A stretch of 64,000 nucleotides of DNA from Acidobacteriaceae bacterium. Lineage in GTDB: Bacteria > Acidobacteriota > Terriglobia > Terriglobales > Acidobacteriaceae. Made by a program: the position numbers and the translations under genes. Under the pieces are notes generated by a model. That model was not told the DNA's origin. It made no database searches and saw nothing but the letters and a program-made list of their open reading frames with translations. Positions 42,885-51,859 of this stretch are shown one piece after another (within the stretch, counting starts at the first letter, position 1; each line of letters opens with the position of its first letter). The DNA is taken from assembly GCA_031296355.1 (NCBI GenBank), contig JARLFX010000077.1, positions 1-64,000 of the forward strand, read 5' to 3'.

Positions 42885-45752
42885 ATGCATGCGTTGCGGA
42901 TCTGGGTATTTGTTTTAGCGCTGGCACTTGTGCCCCACTTGGTGGCGGCACAAAGCTGGAGTGTGGGATCTATCTATGGTGTGAGCGGAGGGGAAGTGCG
43001 GCGCGTTGTAGCTGGTGCTCTGGTCTCGCCGCGATCTGTGGATGTACTTGCTGTGACGGATGTTGGCCTTCTTCTGCTGCGTAGCGATGGGAATGGCGGG
43101 GTAATCAGTCCAAGTGTTCTCCTGCGAGGCGGGGCTGTAGATGTGACGGTGGGCAAGTTCTTTGGCGGTAGTAGTGACGATCTGGCGGTGATCGGGACGA
43201 ATGAAGCTGGCCAGACGGGACTCTATCTTTTGAAGAATTTGAATGGAGGAGAGTTTGGAGACAATGTGCTGGTGAGTGTTCCCGCCCTTCACTTAGATAA
43301 TTCGTGCCGGATTGTGGAGGGGGCGTTCAGTGGAAAGGAAGGGGTAGATCTTGCGATTGCGTGTTCTTCCCAGCCGGGCGTGCTCGCGGTTGGTGTGAAT
43401 GATGGCAAGGGTCACTTCATCTTTAGCGCAATATCCGTTGAGCCGGGAAGGGCGATTGGGTCCATGGCGGCAGGGGACTTCGACGGCGACGGACTGGAGG
43501 ATTTAGCGGTCGTGAGTTATGGGCCTGAGGGGACAGGGCGCGGCGATGTCATTTGGTCGATAGCGAGCCAGCATTCCGTGGTGGCGGCTGGAGTGCTGCC
43601 TGACGATGTACGCGAAGTGGTGGCGGGCGACTATGACGGCGGCTTGAGAGAAGGCTTAGCAGCGCTCAGTTATAGGGCTGTGCAAGTTTTCGGAGTGGAT
43701 TCTGCACGTGTGTTTACAAAACTGCAGACAATGGGTTTGTCGCCATCGTGGAAGATCAGATCTCTGGGCGCGGCTGCTCTGCAACGTACTCGCTCTCATC
43801 CATCGGTGATGGCTTTGGATTTGCTGGCGTCTGGGCAGTGTGAGGATGCGGCAGGGAAGTCGATAGCGTGCGTAGGCGTGTTGCCGAATACGGCGGCTAC
43901 TGTCATATCCATCGTTCCGGCACGAAAGCGCAATCAGGACGGTAGCTATTCGTTCACCTTGACGGTCAAAGCGCTACACGGGGACGCGGTTCCCTCTGGG
44001 GAGGTGCTGGTTGGAGCAGGGAAGGGTGCCAGTAAGAAAGTACATTTGACTGGAGGACAGGCTGCCTTCCATATCCATCTTCCAAGGGGTCTGCAGACGG
44101 TGGCAGGTGTTTATAGAGGCGGGGAGGGTTTCGCGGCAAGCGCCACTAAGATTCGGATGGTAGTGAGTGCCCCGAGTGAAGGTGATGAGAGTGTGCCGCG
44201 TTTTAGCGGTACGGCTTCTTTGCGGAAAAGGCACACCTCGAGGTCTGGGCAATCTATCACTGCGGAATATAGAAAAACGGATAAGCCTCGCTTTTTGCTT
44301 ATCGATACCGGGTATCCAGTATTACTGGGCGGGATCGGTGTTTCTCCAGGCACAGCCATCCCCTATGGAACAGCATTTACCTTTGCTGCGTTTGCGGAAA
44401 GCACTATACCGGGGGAGTATGCAGGATGGTTTACCTGCGGTACGAACTTCGCTTCGGAGTGCTATCCAGGCATCGGGTGGGAAATTCCGTCGGGAGCGCC
44501 TGCGTGGACCATCGATGGTGTTTCGGTGGGGGAAGGCGACATGTATTTTGAGTATGACAGCTACGAGTGCGCCACCGACGACAATGATGAACCGATGTAC
44601 TGTGACGCTGTAACGGAAAACCTGACGTATTCGGCTGCGTTGTCCCCGGGAACACATACCGTTACGGTGCAATGGGCACAAACCAGTGACCCAGATAGCA
44701 ATTCGGTAGTGCAATCCACGACCGTAACCGTCACGAAGGCAAATCCCTCAGTCCTGCTTTCAGCGAATCCGGCGAATATGAACTATGGTTCGCTTGCAAC
44801 TTTCACGGCAGCCATCAACGGCGGCGCTAATCCAACTGGGACTGTAACCTTCGAGATCAACGGTGCTACCTTCGGCACCGCAACTGTGAACAATGGCGTA
44901 GCGATATACAACGGTACGAATGAGTCTTGGCCTATAGGAACCTATACGATCTCCGCAGTCTATAGCGGCGATGGAAGTAATAATGGGGCAGCTGGAACGG
45001 TATCGGAGACGGTAAGCAAAGCAGCGCCGACGATTACCTGGTCAACTCCAGCAGCAATTTTCTACGGTACAGCCCTCAGCGCCTCACAACTCAATGCAAC
45101 ATCGAGCGTGCCAGGAACCTTTGTGTATTCGCCGGCGACCGGAACGGTGCTGACTGCGGGGACGCAGATTCTTTCGGTGACCTTCATCCCAACAGATACG
45201 ACGGACTACAACACGGCGACAGGCACGGTCACTCTCACGATGAACAAAGCTGCTCTGACGGTGACGCCAAATCCTGACTCAAAAACATACGGGACTGCGA
45301 ACCCGATGTTCACTGGCACCGTCACGGGTCTGTTCGTTGGCGATCCGATTACGGTGGCTTATTCCTCTGGCGCGACAGCCTTTACGCCGGCCGGAATCTA
45401 TTCAGCGGGAGCGAACGCGATTGCTGCGACACTCTCAGACCCCACCGGTAGGCTAGGCAACTACACGCTGATGCAAAGCCTTGGAACGTTAACGATTACC
45501 CAGTCGGGAACGGCGATCAGCATTACCTCATCGCAGAACCCATCGACGTATGGGGATAACGTGACCTTTACCTTTGATTTTTCCGGGACTGGCGTTCCAC
45601 CGACCGGAACGGCAACACTGACCGAGGGCGCAACGGTACTAGCGACGCTCACTTTGAACAGCTCTGGTGTGGCTACTTACACCAGTTCCACGCTGTCTGC
45701 TGGGACTCACACTTTGAAATCAACCTACAACGGCGACAGCAACTACTACTAA
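42885..45752 (+). CDS. Secreted FG-GAP/Ig-like repeat protein, first of three split parts (A)
   Basis: Start ATG 42885 is set by GGAG at 42873-42876 and the signal peptide (RIWVFVLALALVPHLVAAQ). Of 955 residues, about 25-320 are FG-GAP/VCBS-like repeats (MAAGDFDGDGLEDLAVVSYG). Residues 340-420 are a first Ig-like domain. A unique region with many Cys and acidic residues follows (about 470-600, YECATDDNDEPMYC). Then come Big_3 and MBG-type domains (TVTFEINGATFGTATVNNGV, LTVTPNPDSKTYGTANPMF). The protein stops at STYNGDSNYY, just where the last beta-strand of an Ig-like repeat should begin. There is no anchor. The next gene begins with a sequence like that missing strand. Confidence 0.82.
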   Translation: MHALRIWVFVLALALVPHLVAAQSWSVGSIYGVSGGEVRRVVAGALVSPRSVDVLAVTDVGLLLLRSDGNGGVISPSVLLRGGAVDVTVGKFFGGSSDDLAVIGTNEAGQTGLYLLKNLNGGEFGDNVLVSVPALHLDNSCRIVEGAFSGKEGVDLAIACSSQPGVLAVGVNDGKGHFIFSAISVEPGRAIGSMAAGDFDGDGLEDLAVVSYGPEGTGRGDVIWSIASQHSVVAAGVLPDDVREVVAGDYDGGLREGLAALSYRAVQVFGVDSARVFTKLQTMGLSPSWKIRSLGAAALQRTRSHPSVMALDLLASGQCEDAAGKSIACVGVLPNTAATVISIVPARKRNQDGSYSFTLTVKALHGDAVPSGEVLVGAGKGASKKVHLTGGQAAFHIHLPRGLQTVAGVYRGGEGFAASATKIRMVVSAPSEGDESVPRFSGTASLRKRHTSRSGQSITAEYRKTDKPRFLLIDTGYPVLLGGIGVSPGTAIPYGTAFTFAAFAESTIPGEYAGWFTCGTNFASECYPGIGWEIPSGAPAWTIDGVSVGEGDMYFEYDSYECATDDNDEPMYCDAVTENLTYSAALSPGTHTVTVQWAQTSDPDSNSVVQSTTVTVTKANPSVLLSANPANMNYGSLATFTAAINGGANPTGTVTFEINGATFGTATVNNGVAIYNGTNESWPIGTYTISAVYSGDGSNNGAAGTVSETVSKAAPTITWSTPAAIFYGTALSASQLNATSSVPGTFVYSPATGTVLTAGTQILSVTFIPTDTTDYNTATGTVTLTMNKAALTVTPNPDSKTYGTANPMFTGTVTGLFVGDPITVAYSSGATAFTPAGIYSAGANAIAATLSDPTGRLGNYTLMQSLGTLTITQSGTAISITSSQNPSTYGDNVTFTFDFSGTGVPPTGTATLTEGATVLATLTLNSSGVATYTSSTLSAGTHTLKSTYNGDSNYY

Positions 45753-45759
45753 CCGCTGA

Positions 45760-45775
45760 CGTAGGATGACCTACG
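45760..45775 (+). other. Hairpin between parts A and B
   Basis: CGTAGG (45760-45765) and CCTACG (45770-45775) form a perfect 6-bp stem with a 4-base loop, 7 bases after the stop of A and 27 bases before the start of B. No T-run follows, so it is more likely an RNA processing or stability element than a terminator. Confidence 0.45.
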
Positions 45776-45802
45776 CACTCGGAACTAGAAAGGGTTAAAT
45801 TC

Positions 45803-47278
45803 ATGAATTTGGTACGAAAGATAGGCGCACTCGCATTTCTCTTGGGCTTCAGTACTTATGGTTTGCCCATATTTGCACAGTCCTCAGCAACCATCAAGCA
45901 AACAGTGGGTCAACGCAATACGATCGGCAGTCTTGCCGGGACTCCTACGAACAATGTGCAAGTGGATGGCACGGTAACGTTCAACTATATTCTCCATACG
46001 GCGGGAGCACCTGCGCCTACCACTGAGACCGTGCAATTCCTCGATGGTGGGAGTGCTTTCGGCACGCCTCAGACAATCACTCTGGCCCCTGCGTCGAACT
46101 TGATTCCATATTCGCAGGTTAATACAGCAAACGGCTGGACGGTAACAGGCACTTCGCCAACGGTCTCTGCGGGGGCTGCGAACGGCCCCGATGGGAGCAT
46201 TAACACTGCGTCTTCCATCGTGTTCCCGAATGGTACTTCTACGATCCTCTATGGGGTTCCTGGAAGCGGCAGCTATGCCAATCAACAGGTGACATTTAGC
46301 ATTTGGGCTCAGTCGGCGGTTGCGACTAACTTAACGCTTACGGTCAAGGACGATCCAGGTGTTGCCGCGTCCAGCTCTAATGTATGTGCTCTGACGGCCG
46401 GGTTTCAGCGCTGCTCTGTAACCTATCAGTTTCCAGCCAACGCGGGAACGGGATTTTCTGTATCCCTTTCTGCGTCTTCTCCACAGCCAGTGGTGGTGTG
46501 GGGCGCACAGTTTGAAGCCGGCGGACAGCCGGGGCCGTATGTTTCGACTATTGGAACGGCGAGGCCGATCGGTGCCCAGGCTGGGACGCTGGCATTCTCC
46601 TGGAAGCAGTTCGCGCCCGGTTCTCATACGATTACGGTGAATTATGGAGGCGATGCGAATTACATTGCTTCGGTTTCAAATGCCATCACGTTCAACGTGG
46701 GCAAGAGTATGCCGCTGATGACGTTTACCGACAGTCCAGCCAGTACCAGCATTTATGGGCAAGCTGTGACTCTGACTGCGGTGCTTACGGATCAGGATAA
46801 AGATCCTGACTGGATACCAACAGGTGCAGTGCAATTCTTTGATGGCTCCACATTGCTTGGTACGGCGACCATCGATGCCAGCGGATCGGCATCTGTGACG
46901 CTGACGGGAGTGACTGCGTTAAATGTTGGAACTCATCCTCTGACGGCTGTTTATAGTGGCGACGACGACTTCTCCGTATTCACGTCGCCTGTGATCAATC
47001 ACATGATCACGAAGGTGACAGGAGCGGAAACCACAACGGTAACTAGCTCGCTGAATCCGTCGGTCTATGGCGATACGGTCACATTGTCCATCACCGTAGC
47101 CTCGACCATTGGTGTGACGCCGACTGGCACGGTAGCCGTGACCGATGGTGGTGTTGCTCTAACCGGATCGCCGGTTACGCTTGATGGTTCGGGCCACGCC
47201 ACAATCACGGTGCCGCTGTTTACCGCTGGCACGCACAGAATTGTGGTCACGTATTCGGGCGACAACAACTACAACTAA
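45803..47278 (+). CDS. Secreted Ig-like protein with jelly-roll domain, second split part (B)
   Basis: AAAGGG lies 8 bases before ATG 45803. After the signal peptide (ending LPIFAQ) the 491-residue protein starts with SSATIKQTVGQ, which looks like the closing strand of a Big_3 Ig repeat, normally found after GDxNY in the same chain. Then follow an Ig-like domain, interrupted by a CBM/phage-fibre-like jelly roll (about 95-250: NLIPYSQVNTANGWTVTGTS, WGAQFEAGGQPGPY), a strand SVSNAITFNVGKS that closes it, and two further Ig domains. It stops at VTYSGDNNYN, again just before a closing strand. No enzyme motif is visible. Confidence 0.82.
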   Translation: MNLVRKIGALAFLLGFSTYGLPIFAQSSATIKQTVGQRNTIGSLAGTPTNNVQVDGTVTFNYILHTAGAPAPTTETVQFLDGGSAFGTPQTITLAPASNLIPYSQVNTANGWTVTGTSPTVSAGAANGPDGSINTASSIVFPNGTSTILYGVPGSGSYANQQVTFSIWAQSAVATNLTLTVKDDPGVAASSSNVCALTAGFQRCSVTYQFPANAGTGFSVSLSASSPQPVVVWGAQFEAGGQPGPYVSTIGTARPIGAQAGTLAFSWKQFAPGSHTITVNYGGDANYIASVSNAITFNVGKSMPLMTFTDSPASTSIYGQAVTLTAVLTDQDKDPDWIPTGAVQFFDGSTLLGTATIDASGSASVTLTGVTALNVGTHPLTAVYSGDDDFSVFTSPVINHMITKVTGAETTTVTSSLNPSVYGDTVTLSITVASTIGVTPTGTVAVTDGGVALTGSPVTLDGSGHATITVPLFTAGTHRIVVTYSGDNNYN

Positions 47279-47285
47279 CCGGAGG

Positions 47286-47318
47286 GAGCCGCTGCCAGTG
47301 TTTATCTGGCAGCGGCTC
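47286..47318 (+). other. Strong hairpin between parts B and C
   Basis: GAGCCGCTGCCAG (47286-47298) pairs perfectly over 13 bp with CTGGCAGCGGCTC (47306-47318), loop TGTTTAT. It starts 7 bases after the stop of B. TAATCC follows rather than a T-run. It may partly terminate or protect the upstream mRNA and so set B:C ratios. Confidence 0.65.
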
Positions 47319-47359
47319 TAATCCAGCGCGGTTGGACCGAGTGAATTGAGGGCGATGAG

Positions 47360-48247
47360 ATGGAGCGCAAGAGAAACCTTCGCGCATTGTTTGTGATGGT
47401 TGTAATGAGCGTGGCTGTGTATTCGCACGGGCAAAACCGAACCAGCTATCAGCAGGTTGTAAAAATGGCGGAGACAAGTGTCCTATTGTCGTCTTCGGCG
47501 AACCCCGCGATACTCGCCAATACGCCTGTGTTTACTGCGCACGTGACAGGGAAGGCCAGCATTCCGACGGGAACTGTGGTTTTCAGTGCTGTAAATGGGG
47601 TGAATCAGACGGTGGGTGCGTCGGCGCTCGTTGATTCTTACGGAAGTGCAGTTTGGAATGCGGGTTTGCCTTCAGGAAATTATTCGGTCACTGCAAGCTA
47701 CAGCGGAGATGCGAATTATCTGGGCTCGAATTCTTCGACACTTTTGCAGGCTGTTGATGGCCCTCCGGATTTTACGTTGAGCATTGCCGGAGCTGCAGCC
47801 GTTATCAAACAGGGCGATTCGTGGACATCTGGCGTAACCGTGCAGGGGATTAACGGCTTCGCGGGAGTTGTTCGCCTGAGCTGTGGCAATCTGCCTCCGA
47901 AGATGGCATGCAACTTCGGATCGTCCAGCCTTCAGGCAGGTGCAACAGCCGTGCAAACCCCTGTGGTTGTGAGCACCGTGGCAACAACTTTGACTACGGT
48001 TGCAGGGGGGATGCTGATCTTTGGGATGTTTCTGTGTCGTCGTAGATCGGCGCGCTTGCCGTGGTTGACGTTCTCCTGTTTAGGATGTATCGGCCTACTC
48101 AGTCTTCTGCTAAGTACTACCGGTTGCGGAGTAGGTATGCGCTATGAGCAGGCCGATGGAACACCAAAGGGAACGTATCAGGTCATGCTTACGGGCACGT
48201 CGGGAGTGCTCTCGCATTCTCAACGTATCAATGTAACCGTTCAATAA
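47360..48247 (+). CDS. Secreted Ig-like protein with C-terminal anchor, third split part (C)
   Basis: GAGGG lies 7 bases before ATG 47360. Mature sequence after the signal peptide (ending VYSHGQ) begins NRTSYQQVVKMAETSVLLSS, matching closing strand, linker and first strand of the next Ig repeat. One complete Ig domain follows (PTGTVVFSAVNGV, ASYSGDANYLGSNSSTLLQAV), then a domain with DFTLSIAG and CGNLPPKMACNF, as in other acidobacterial repeat proteins. Two hydrophobic helices follow (TTVAGGMLIFGMFLCRRR, LGCIGLLSLLLSTTGCG), then the tail PKGTYQVMLTGTSGVL. Its end matches the anchor of the protein at 32026. C therefore looks like the anchored terminus of a chain whose distal parts are A and B. 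Confidence 0.82.
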   Translation: MERKRNLRALFVMVVMSVAVYSHGQNRTSYQQVVKMAETSVLLSSSANPAILANTPVFTAHVTGKASIPTGTVVFSAVNGVNQTVGASALVDSYGSAVWNAGLPSGNYSVTASYSGDANYLGSNSSTLLQAVDGPPDFTLSIAGAAAVIKQGDSWTSGVTVQGINGFAGVVRLSCGNLPPKMACNFGSSSLQAGATAVQTPVVVSTVATTLTTVAGGMLIFGMFLCRRRSARLPWLTFSCLGCIGLLSLLLSTTGCGVGMRYEQADGTPKGTYQVMLTGTSGVLSHSQRINVTVQ

Positions 48248-48394
48248 AAGCTATACGCTCCGCTTCGGAAGGGGTGAAATAGCAGGTCAAAGCCCGGCCT
48301 CTATTGGGCAGAATTCATCTCCGCGAAAGATGCAAGCGATGTGCCGCTCTAGTGGCCACAGAAAGAAGCTGACGCGGAATAGGAGCTTTTCTCG

Positions 48395-49420
48395 ATGCTG
48401 TCTGAACCAATTAGTCCTATCTCTGATTCTGTTTCATTTCCTAGATTCTCTTGTGGAATGAAGCAAGAGAGTCGAACAGGAGCGTTTATCGGCAGTCTCC
48501 TCGTACAGATCGTAACTGCTGTGCTGATTCTGTTATGCGGTGTTCGCGCTCCCAGGATGATCGAGACGGCATATTACAGCCGGCTTAATCTAACCATGTT
48601 GCCATCGATAACGGAGATCACGCAAAGGCCTCATTCAGGACCTCGTCCTCCGTCCGTTTCTGCGCCGCCAAGGGTAAAAGAAGTCGCGGCTGTCCCGAGT
48701 CCGATTCCCGAAGTAAAAGCTCCGGTATTGCCAGTGCTGCCTACTATGAGGGAGCCGCGGCCTATTTCCCCTGTACCTGCAGTGGTTCAGCCGATTGTGA
48801 GGCGTGAAGACCCGGCACGGCGCGTTGAAACAGATGTCTTCGGCAATGTGTCCGGAGTGAATTTGAAAAGCGCGGCCAGCACTGTGCGCCTGGCTGCGTT
48901 TGGAGATTCCTACAAGGTGGTTCCGGTAAAAGATGGCGCTGGTCGTGGTCTGGTTCCGGTTGGAGCCTTTGATGCCCAAACAGAGGTTGGGAGTGGTCAT
49001 AGTCCACGCGGTGTAGTGGCCGTCAAGGGATTCGAAAATGGCAGGGCTGCGGATTCGACTCGCGGCAGAAATCGGGTGGAGCAGACGGAGTTTAGTGCTG
49101 CTGCGATAGTTCCGGTGCAGGTAAAGCGTTCTCTGTCTGCAGAGGAGTCAGAAATAATCCCAGTTTCAATCCAGAACAAACCTCTTCCCGTTTACACGAA
49201 TGAAGCAAGACAACTGAAGGTGGAAGGGGAAGTTCTTGTGAGCGTCGTGTTCGGCTCGGACGGCGTTGTTCGCGTCGTCGCAGTGGTCAAAGGTCTTGGC
49301 CATGGGCTGGACGAAGCGGCAGTTGAGGCTGCGCGCCGGATTCGCTTTGTCCCAGCGCAACGCTACGGGAAGAGAGTCGATTGCTCTGCCGTCCTGCACA
49401 TTGTTTTTGCATTGCCATAA
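48395..49420 (+). CDS. TonB-family energy transducer
   Basis: AGGAG lies 9 bases before ATG 48395. The 341 residues contain one N-terminal membrane helix (about 32-50, IGSLLVQIVTAVLILLCGV), a Pro-rich periplasmic spacer (about 75-135, PRPPSVSAPPRVKEV), a low-complexity middle and a C-terminal TonB domain (about 262-341: YTNEARQLKVEGEVLVSVVF, DEAAVEAARRIRFVPA). It would transmit proton-motive force from ExbBD to an outer-membrane protein. No exbB or exbD lies in the window, so it would use subunits made elsewhere. Its place behind the Ig-like genes and before a barrel protein suggests a job specific to this cluster; that is inference. Confidence 0.88.
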   Translation: MLSEPISPISDSVSFPRFSCGMKQESRTGAFIGSLLVQIVTAVLILLCGVRAPRMIETAYYSRLNLTMLPSITEITQRPHSGPRPPSVSAPPRVKEVAAVPSPIPEVKAPVLPVLPTMREPRPISPVPAVVQPIVRREDPARRVETDVFGNVSGVNLKSAASTVRLAAFGDSYKVVPVKDGAGRGLVPVGAFDAQTEVGSGHSPRGVVAVKGFENGRAADSTRGRNRVEQTEFSAAAIVPVQVKRSLSAEESEIIPVSIQNKPLPVYTNEARQLKVEGEVLVSVVFGSDGVVRVVAVVKGLGHGLDEAAVEAARRIRFVPAQRYGKRVDCSAVLHIVFALP

Positions 49421-49452
49421 ACCAGCTGTTTAAGCCAATAGGAGTAGATCTC

Positions 49453-51120
49453 ATGATGAAGAAATCACAGTGGATCATTGCAGCCTTGTTGATTTTGGAG
49501 CTGCCGGCGTTTGCGTCGCAGAGCTTGAGTCAGATGCGTGCAGTGAATCAAGCGGTAGACCGAATCACTGCGCGCGAAGCTGAAAACCTGAAGGCACTGC
49601 AGAACTATGCGCCGATGGTTGAAACGTATATCCAGACCTTCAGCCTGGACAAGGATATGGGCCAAGTACCAAATGGCGATCGATACTTCCTGGGCCGAGC
49701 ATCCTTTAAGGGCCATATACAGGACTCAGACTTTCTTGGCAACGAGAGCGAGAGCCTGACGCATAAAACATTGCTTCAGTTGGACGAGTTTGCGTTGAAA
49801 CGCCATATCGGTTGGGTTTCGCTGGGATTTGCGCAGATGGCGGTCATCGATGCCAAGGGATTTGATCATCAACATTACAACTTCGTATTCCAGCGGCGAG
49901 AGTTTCTTGGAGAAGTGAGGACGCTGGTGTTTGATGTTATGCCCAAGCCCCATGCGGGATATGGGCGATTTCTGGGACGAATCTGGGTGGAAGATCAGGG
50001 TTACAACATCGTTCGGTTCAATGGAACCTACATTCGGCCAAGAGATCATGTTTCCTACGTGCACTTTGATTCCTGGCGGGTAAATGTTGCGCCGGGCCGC
50101 TGGCTGCCAGCATATATCTACGGCGAAGAGCCAGCCATCAAAGTGAATGGCCATACAGCAGGCTTTCGTTCGCAGACGCGTTTATGGGGCTACTCGGCAA
50201 GCGGGCGCACCCAAAATGAGTTTACGGAGGTAGTCGTTGATTCAAAGGATTTGGTGAATGACCAGACGGGTCGTGCCGGACTATCGCCGGTGGCAAGCGA
50301 GCGGAATTGGGAGCGGCAGGCTGAAGATAATGAGTTGGATCGGCTGGAACAGGTTGGTATTCTGGCGCCGCCTTCAGATATAGACAAGATTCTTGAAACG
50401 GTTGTAAACAACATTCTGGTTACGAATGATTTAGATATCGAGGTGCGGTGCCGTGTCCTCCTGACCGCTCCCATCGAGAGTTTCACGGTTGGCCACACCA
50501 TCGTATTGAGCCGTGGACTGATTGATGTACTGCCGGATGAAGCGAGTCTGGCGGCGGTCCTAGCGCACGAATTGAGCCATATTTTGCTTGGGCATGGCGT
50601 CGATACTAGGTTTGGCTTTGCAGACCGGCTATTGTTTCCGGACAACCAGACGCTAGAGCATTTAGCCATGCTGCGTACTCCGGATGAAGAGGCGGCCGCA
50701 GACAAGAGAAGTATCGAATTGATTGCAAAGTCGCCCTATGCAGGCAAACTGGACGGCACGGGCTTATTCATGAAGCAACTCGCCGAAATGCACAGTGTGC
50801 TTCCCAATCTAATTCGAGGCCGGATGGGAAACTCAATGGTTGACGACAAAGCCATGCGGCTTGCATCCATTGTGGCCGAAGCACCAAAGCTGAACAAACT
50901 AGACCTGAAACAGGTCGCGGCGCTTCCTCTCGGTGCGCGAGTCCTGATTGATCCGTGGAATAACCATATTGAAATGAGTAAGGCGAAGACGGTGGAAATC
51001 TTGAGCCCGCGTGAAAAAATGCCGTTCCAGATTGCGCCCTTCTCCCCATATCTCTTTCGCGTCGAAAAGGATAGCCATACTTCGGCTCCATCCGAGGCTG
51101 TGTCAGACGGAACAAAGTAA
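49453..51120 (+). CDS. M48-family secreted metallopeptidase
   Basis: ATG 49453 follows GGAG by 8 bases; the open frame back to 49381 only overlaps the TonB gene. The 555 residues start with a signal peptide (QWIIAALLILELPAFAS). About 300 residues of unassigned beta-rich sequence follow (FVFQRREFLGEVRTLVFDV, RFNGTYIRPRDHVSYVHFDSW, resembling an outer-membrane-lipoprotein-sorting-like fold). The peptidase domain has the zinc motif H372-E-L-S-H376 within LAHELSHILLGHG and the third ligand in E413-AAAD. It acts in the periplasm or at the outer membrane. BepA-type M48 peptidases act on outer-membrane protein assembly, so a role in processing or quality control of this cluster's products is possible. 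Confidence 0.88.
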   Translation: MMKKSQWIIAALLILELPAFASQSLSQMRAVNQAVDRITAREAENLKALQNYAPMVETYIQTFSLDKDMGQVPNGDRYFLGRASFKGHIQDSDFLGNESESLTHKTLLQLDEFALKRHIGWVSLGFAQMAVIDAKGFDHQHYNFVFQRREFLGEVRTLVFDVMPKPHAGYGRFLGRIWVEDQGYNIVRFNGTYIRPRDHVSYVHFDSWRVNVAPGRWLPAYIYGEEPAIKVNGHTAGFRSQTRLWGYSASGRTQNEFTEVVVDSKDLVNDQTGRAGLSPVASERNWERQAEDNELDRLEQVGILAPPSDIDKILETVVNNILVTNDLDIEVRCRVLLTAPIESFTVGHTIVLSRGLIDVLPDEASLAAVLAHELSHILLGHGVDTRFGFADRLLFPDNQTLEHLAMLRTPDEEAAADKRSIELIAKSPYAGKLDGTGLFMKQLAEMHSVLPNLIRGRMGNSMVDDKAMRLASIVAEAPKLNKLDLKQVAALPLGARVLIDPWNNHIEMSKAKTVEILSPREKMPFQIAPFSPYLFRVEKDSHTSAPSEAVSDGTK

Positions 51121-51135
51121 CGGGCGGAGGAATCA

Positions 51136-51750
51136 ATGCGAGTTTATATGCTGAAAGTTGGGTTGATACTGCTGACGATGGCAAGCGCTTCGTTTAGCGC
51201 GGCTCAGTCTGTTCATGGAGGGGGAGCGGTTGCGCCTCTTTACCAGGAGGGGCTTCAAAACCAGTTTTATGTTGGATACGAGCGGTCGGAATATGACTAT
51301 GGTCTAGTGACGGGCTCCGGTGTGATGCGGGTGGCAACAAACGGCATCAATGCACAGATTGCTTACCGTGAGCGGGACCATCTGGTGATTCTTGGCACAG
51401 CGCGTTATGGTCTTGGATCTCCGCTCAACGAGACAATGACGACGGTAGGCGCTGGTGCTGGTTATGTCACCTACTGGAGACGTTATGAGCCGTTTGTGCA
51501 GGGCATGGTCGGTTACAGCCGGCTTAGCTCCAGCGACAATATATATTTGTCGGACAGGCCAATCAGCGGCTTCACTACGCTATTTGGTGGGGGGCTGGAT
51601 GTGGCATTGAGCGGGCATTGGGGCATACGGCCAATCTATGTGGAGAATCAATACTTGCCCTTTGGTCCCCACGGGAGCACCTACTGGAATATAGAGTCGG
51701 GAATTTTGCTGCGCTTCAGCAGTTTTTGCATTACGCCCAAAAGTCGTTAG
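51136..51750 (+). CDS. Small outer-membrane beta-barrel protein
   Basis: GGAGG lies 5 bases before ATG 51136 and 6 bases after the M48 stop. The 204-residue product has a signal peptide (ending FSAAQS). Alternating amphipathic strands follow (QFYVGYERSEYDYGL, INAQIAYRERDHLVILGTARYG, YVTYWRRYEPFVQGMVGYSR, GGGLDVALSGHWGIRP, IESGILLRFSS), consistent with an 8-stranded OmpA/OmpX-like barrel. Seven residues follow the last strand, which is unusual for barrels ending in Phe. It is the last gene of the six-gene cluster. It could anchor or receive the Ig-like proteins; no function can be assigned from sequence. Confidence 0.75.
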   Translation: MRVYMLKVGLILLTMASASFSAAQSVHGGGAVAPLYQEGLQNQFYVGYERSEYDYGLVTGSGVMRVATNGINAQIAYRERDHLVILGTARYGLGSPLNETMTTVGAGAGYVTYWRRYEPFVQGMVGYSRLSSSDNIYLSDRPISGFTTLFGGGLDVALSGHWGIRPIYVENQYLPFGPHGSTYWNIESGILLRFSSFCITPKSR

Positions 51751-51859
51751 TAATACAGATACTTAGAAGACGGCGGTGGTGTATCAGGGGCAGGTCAAAA
51801 GCATGGCTGTTGTAGCAAGACTCAAAGCAGGGTTTGTCCGTGTTCACTCTCGCTGCAAG

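Noticed and set aside
45720..45810. Frameshift joining Ig parts A and B
   Set aside because: B has its own ribosome site and signal peptide, and no frame around 45752 continues A, so the split is real.
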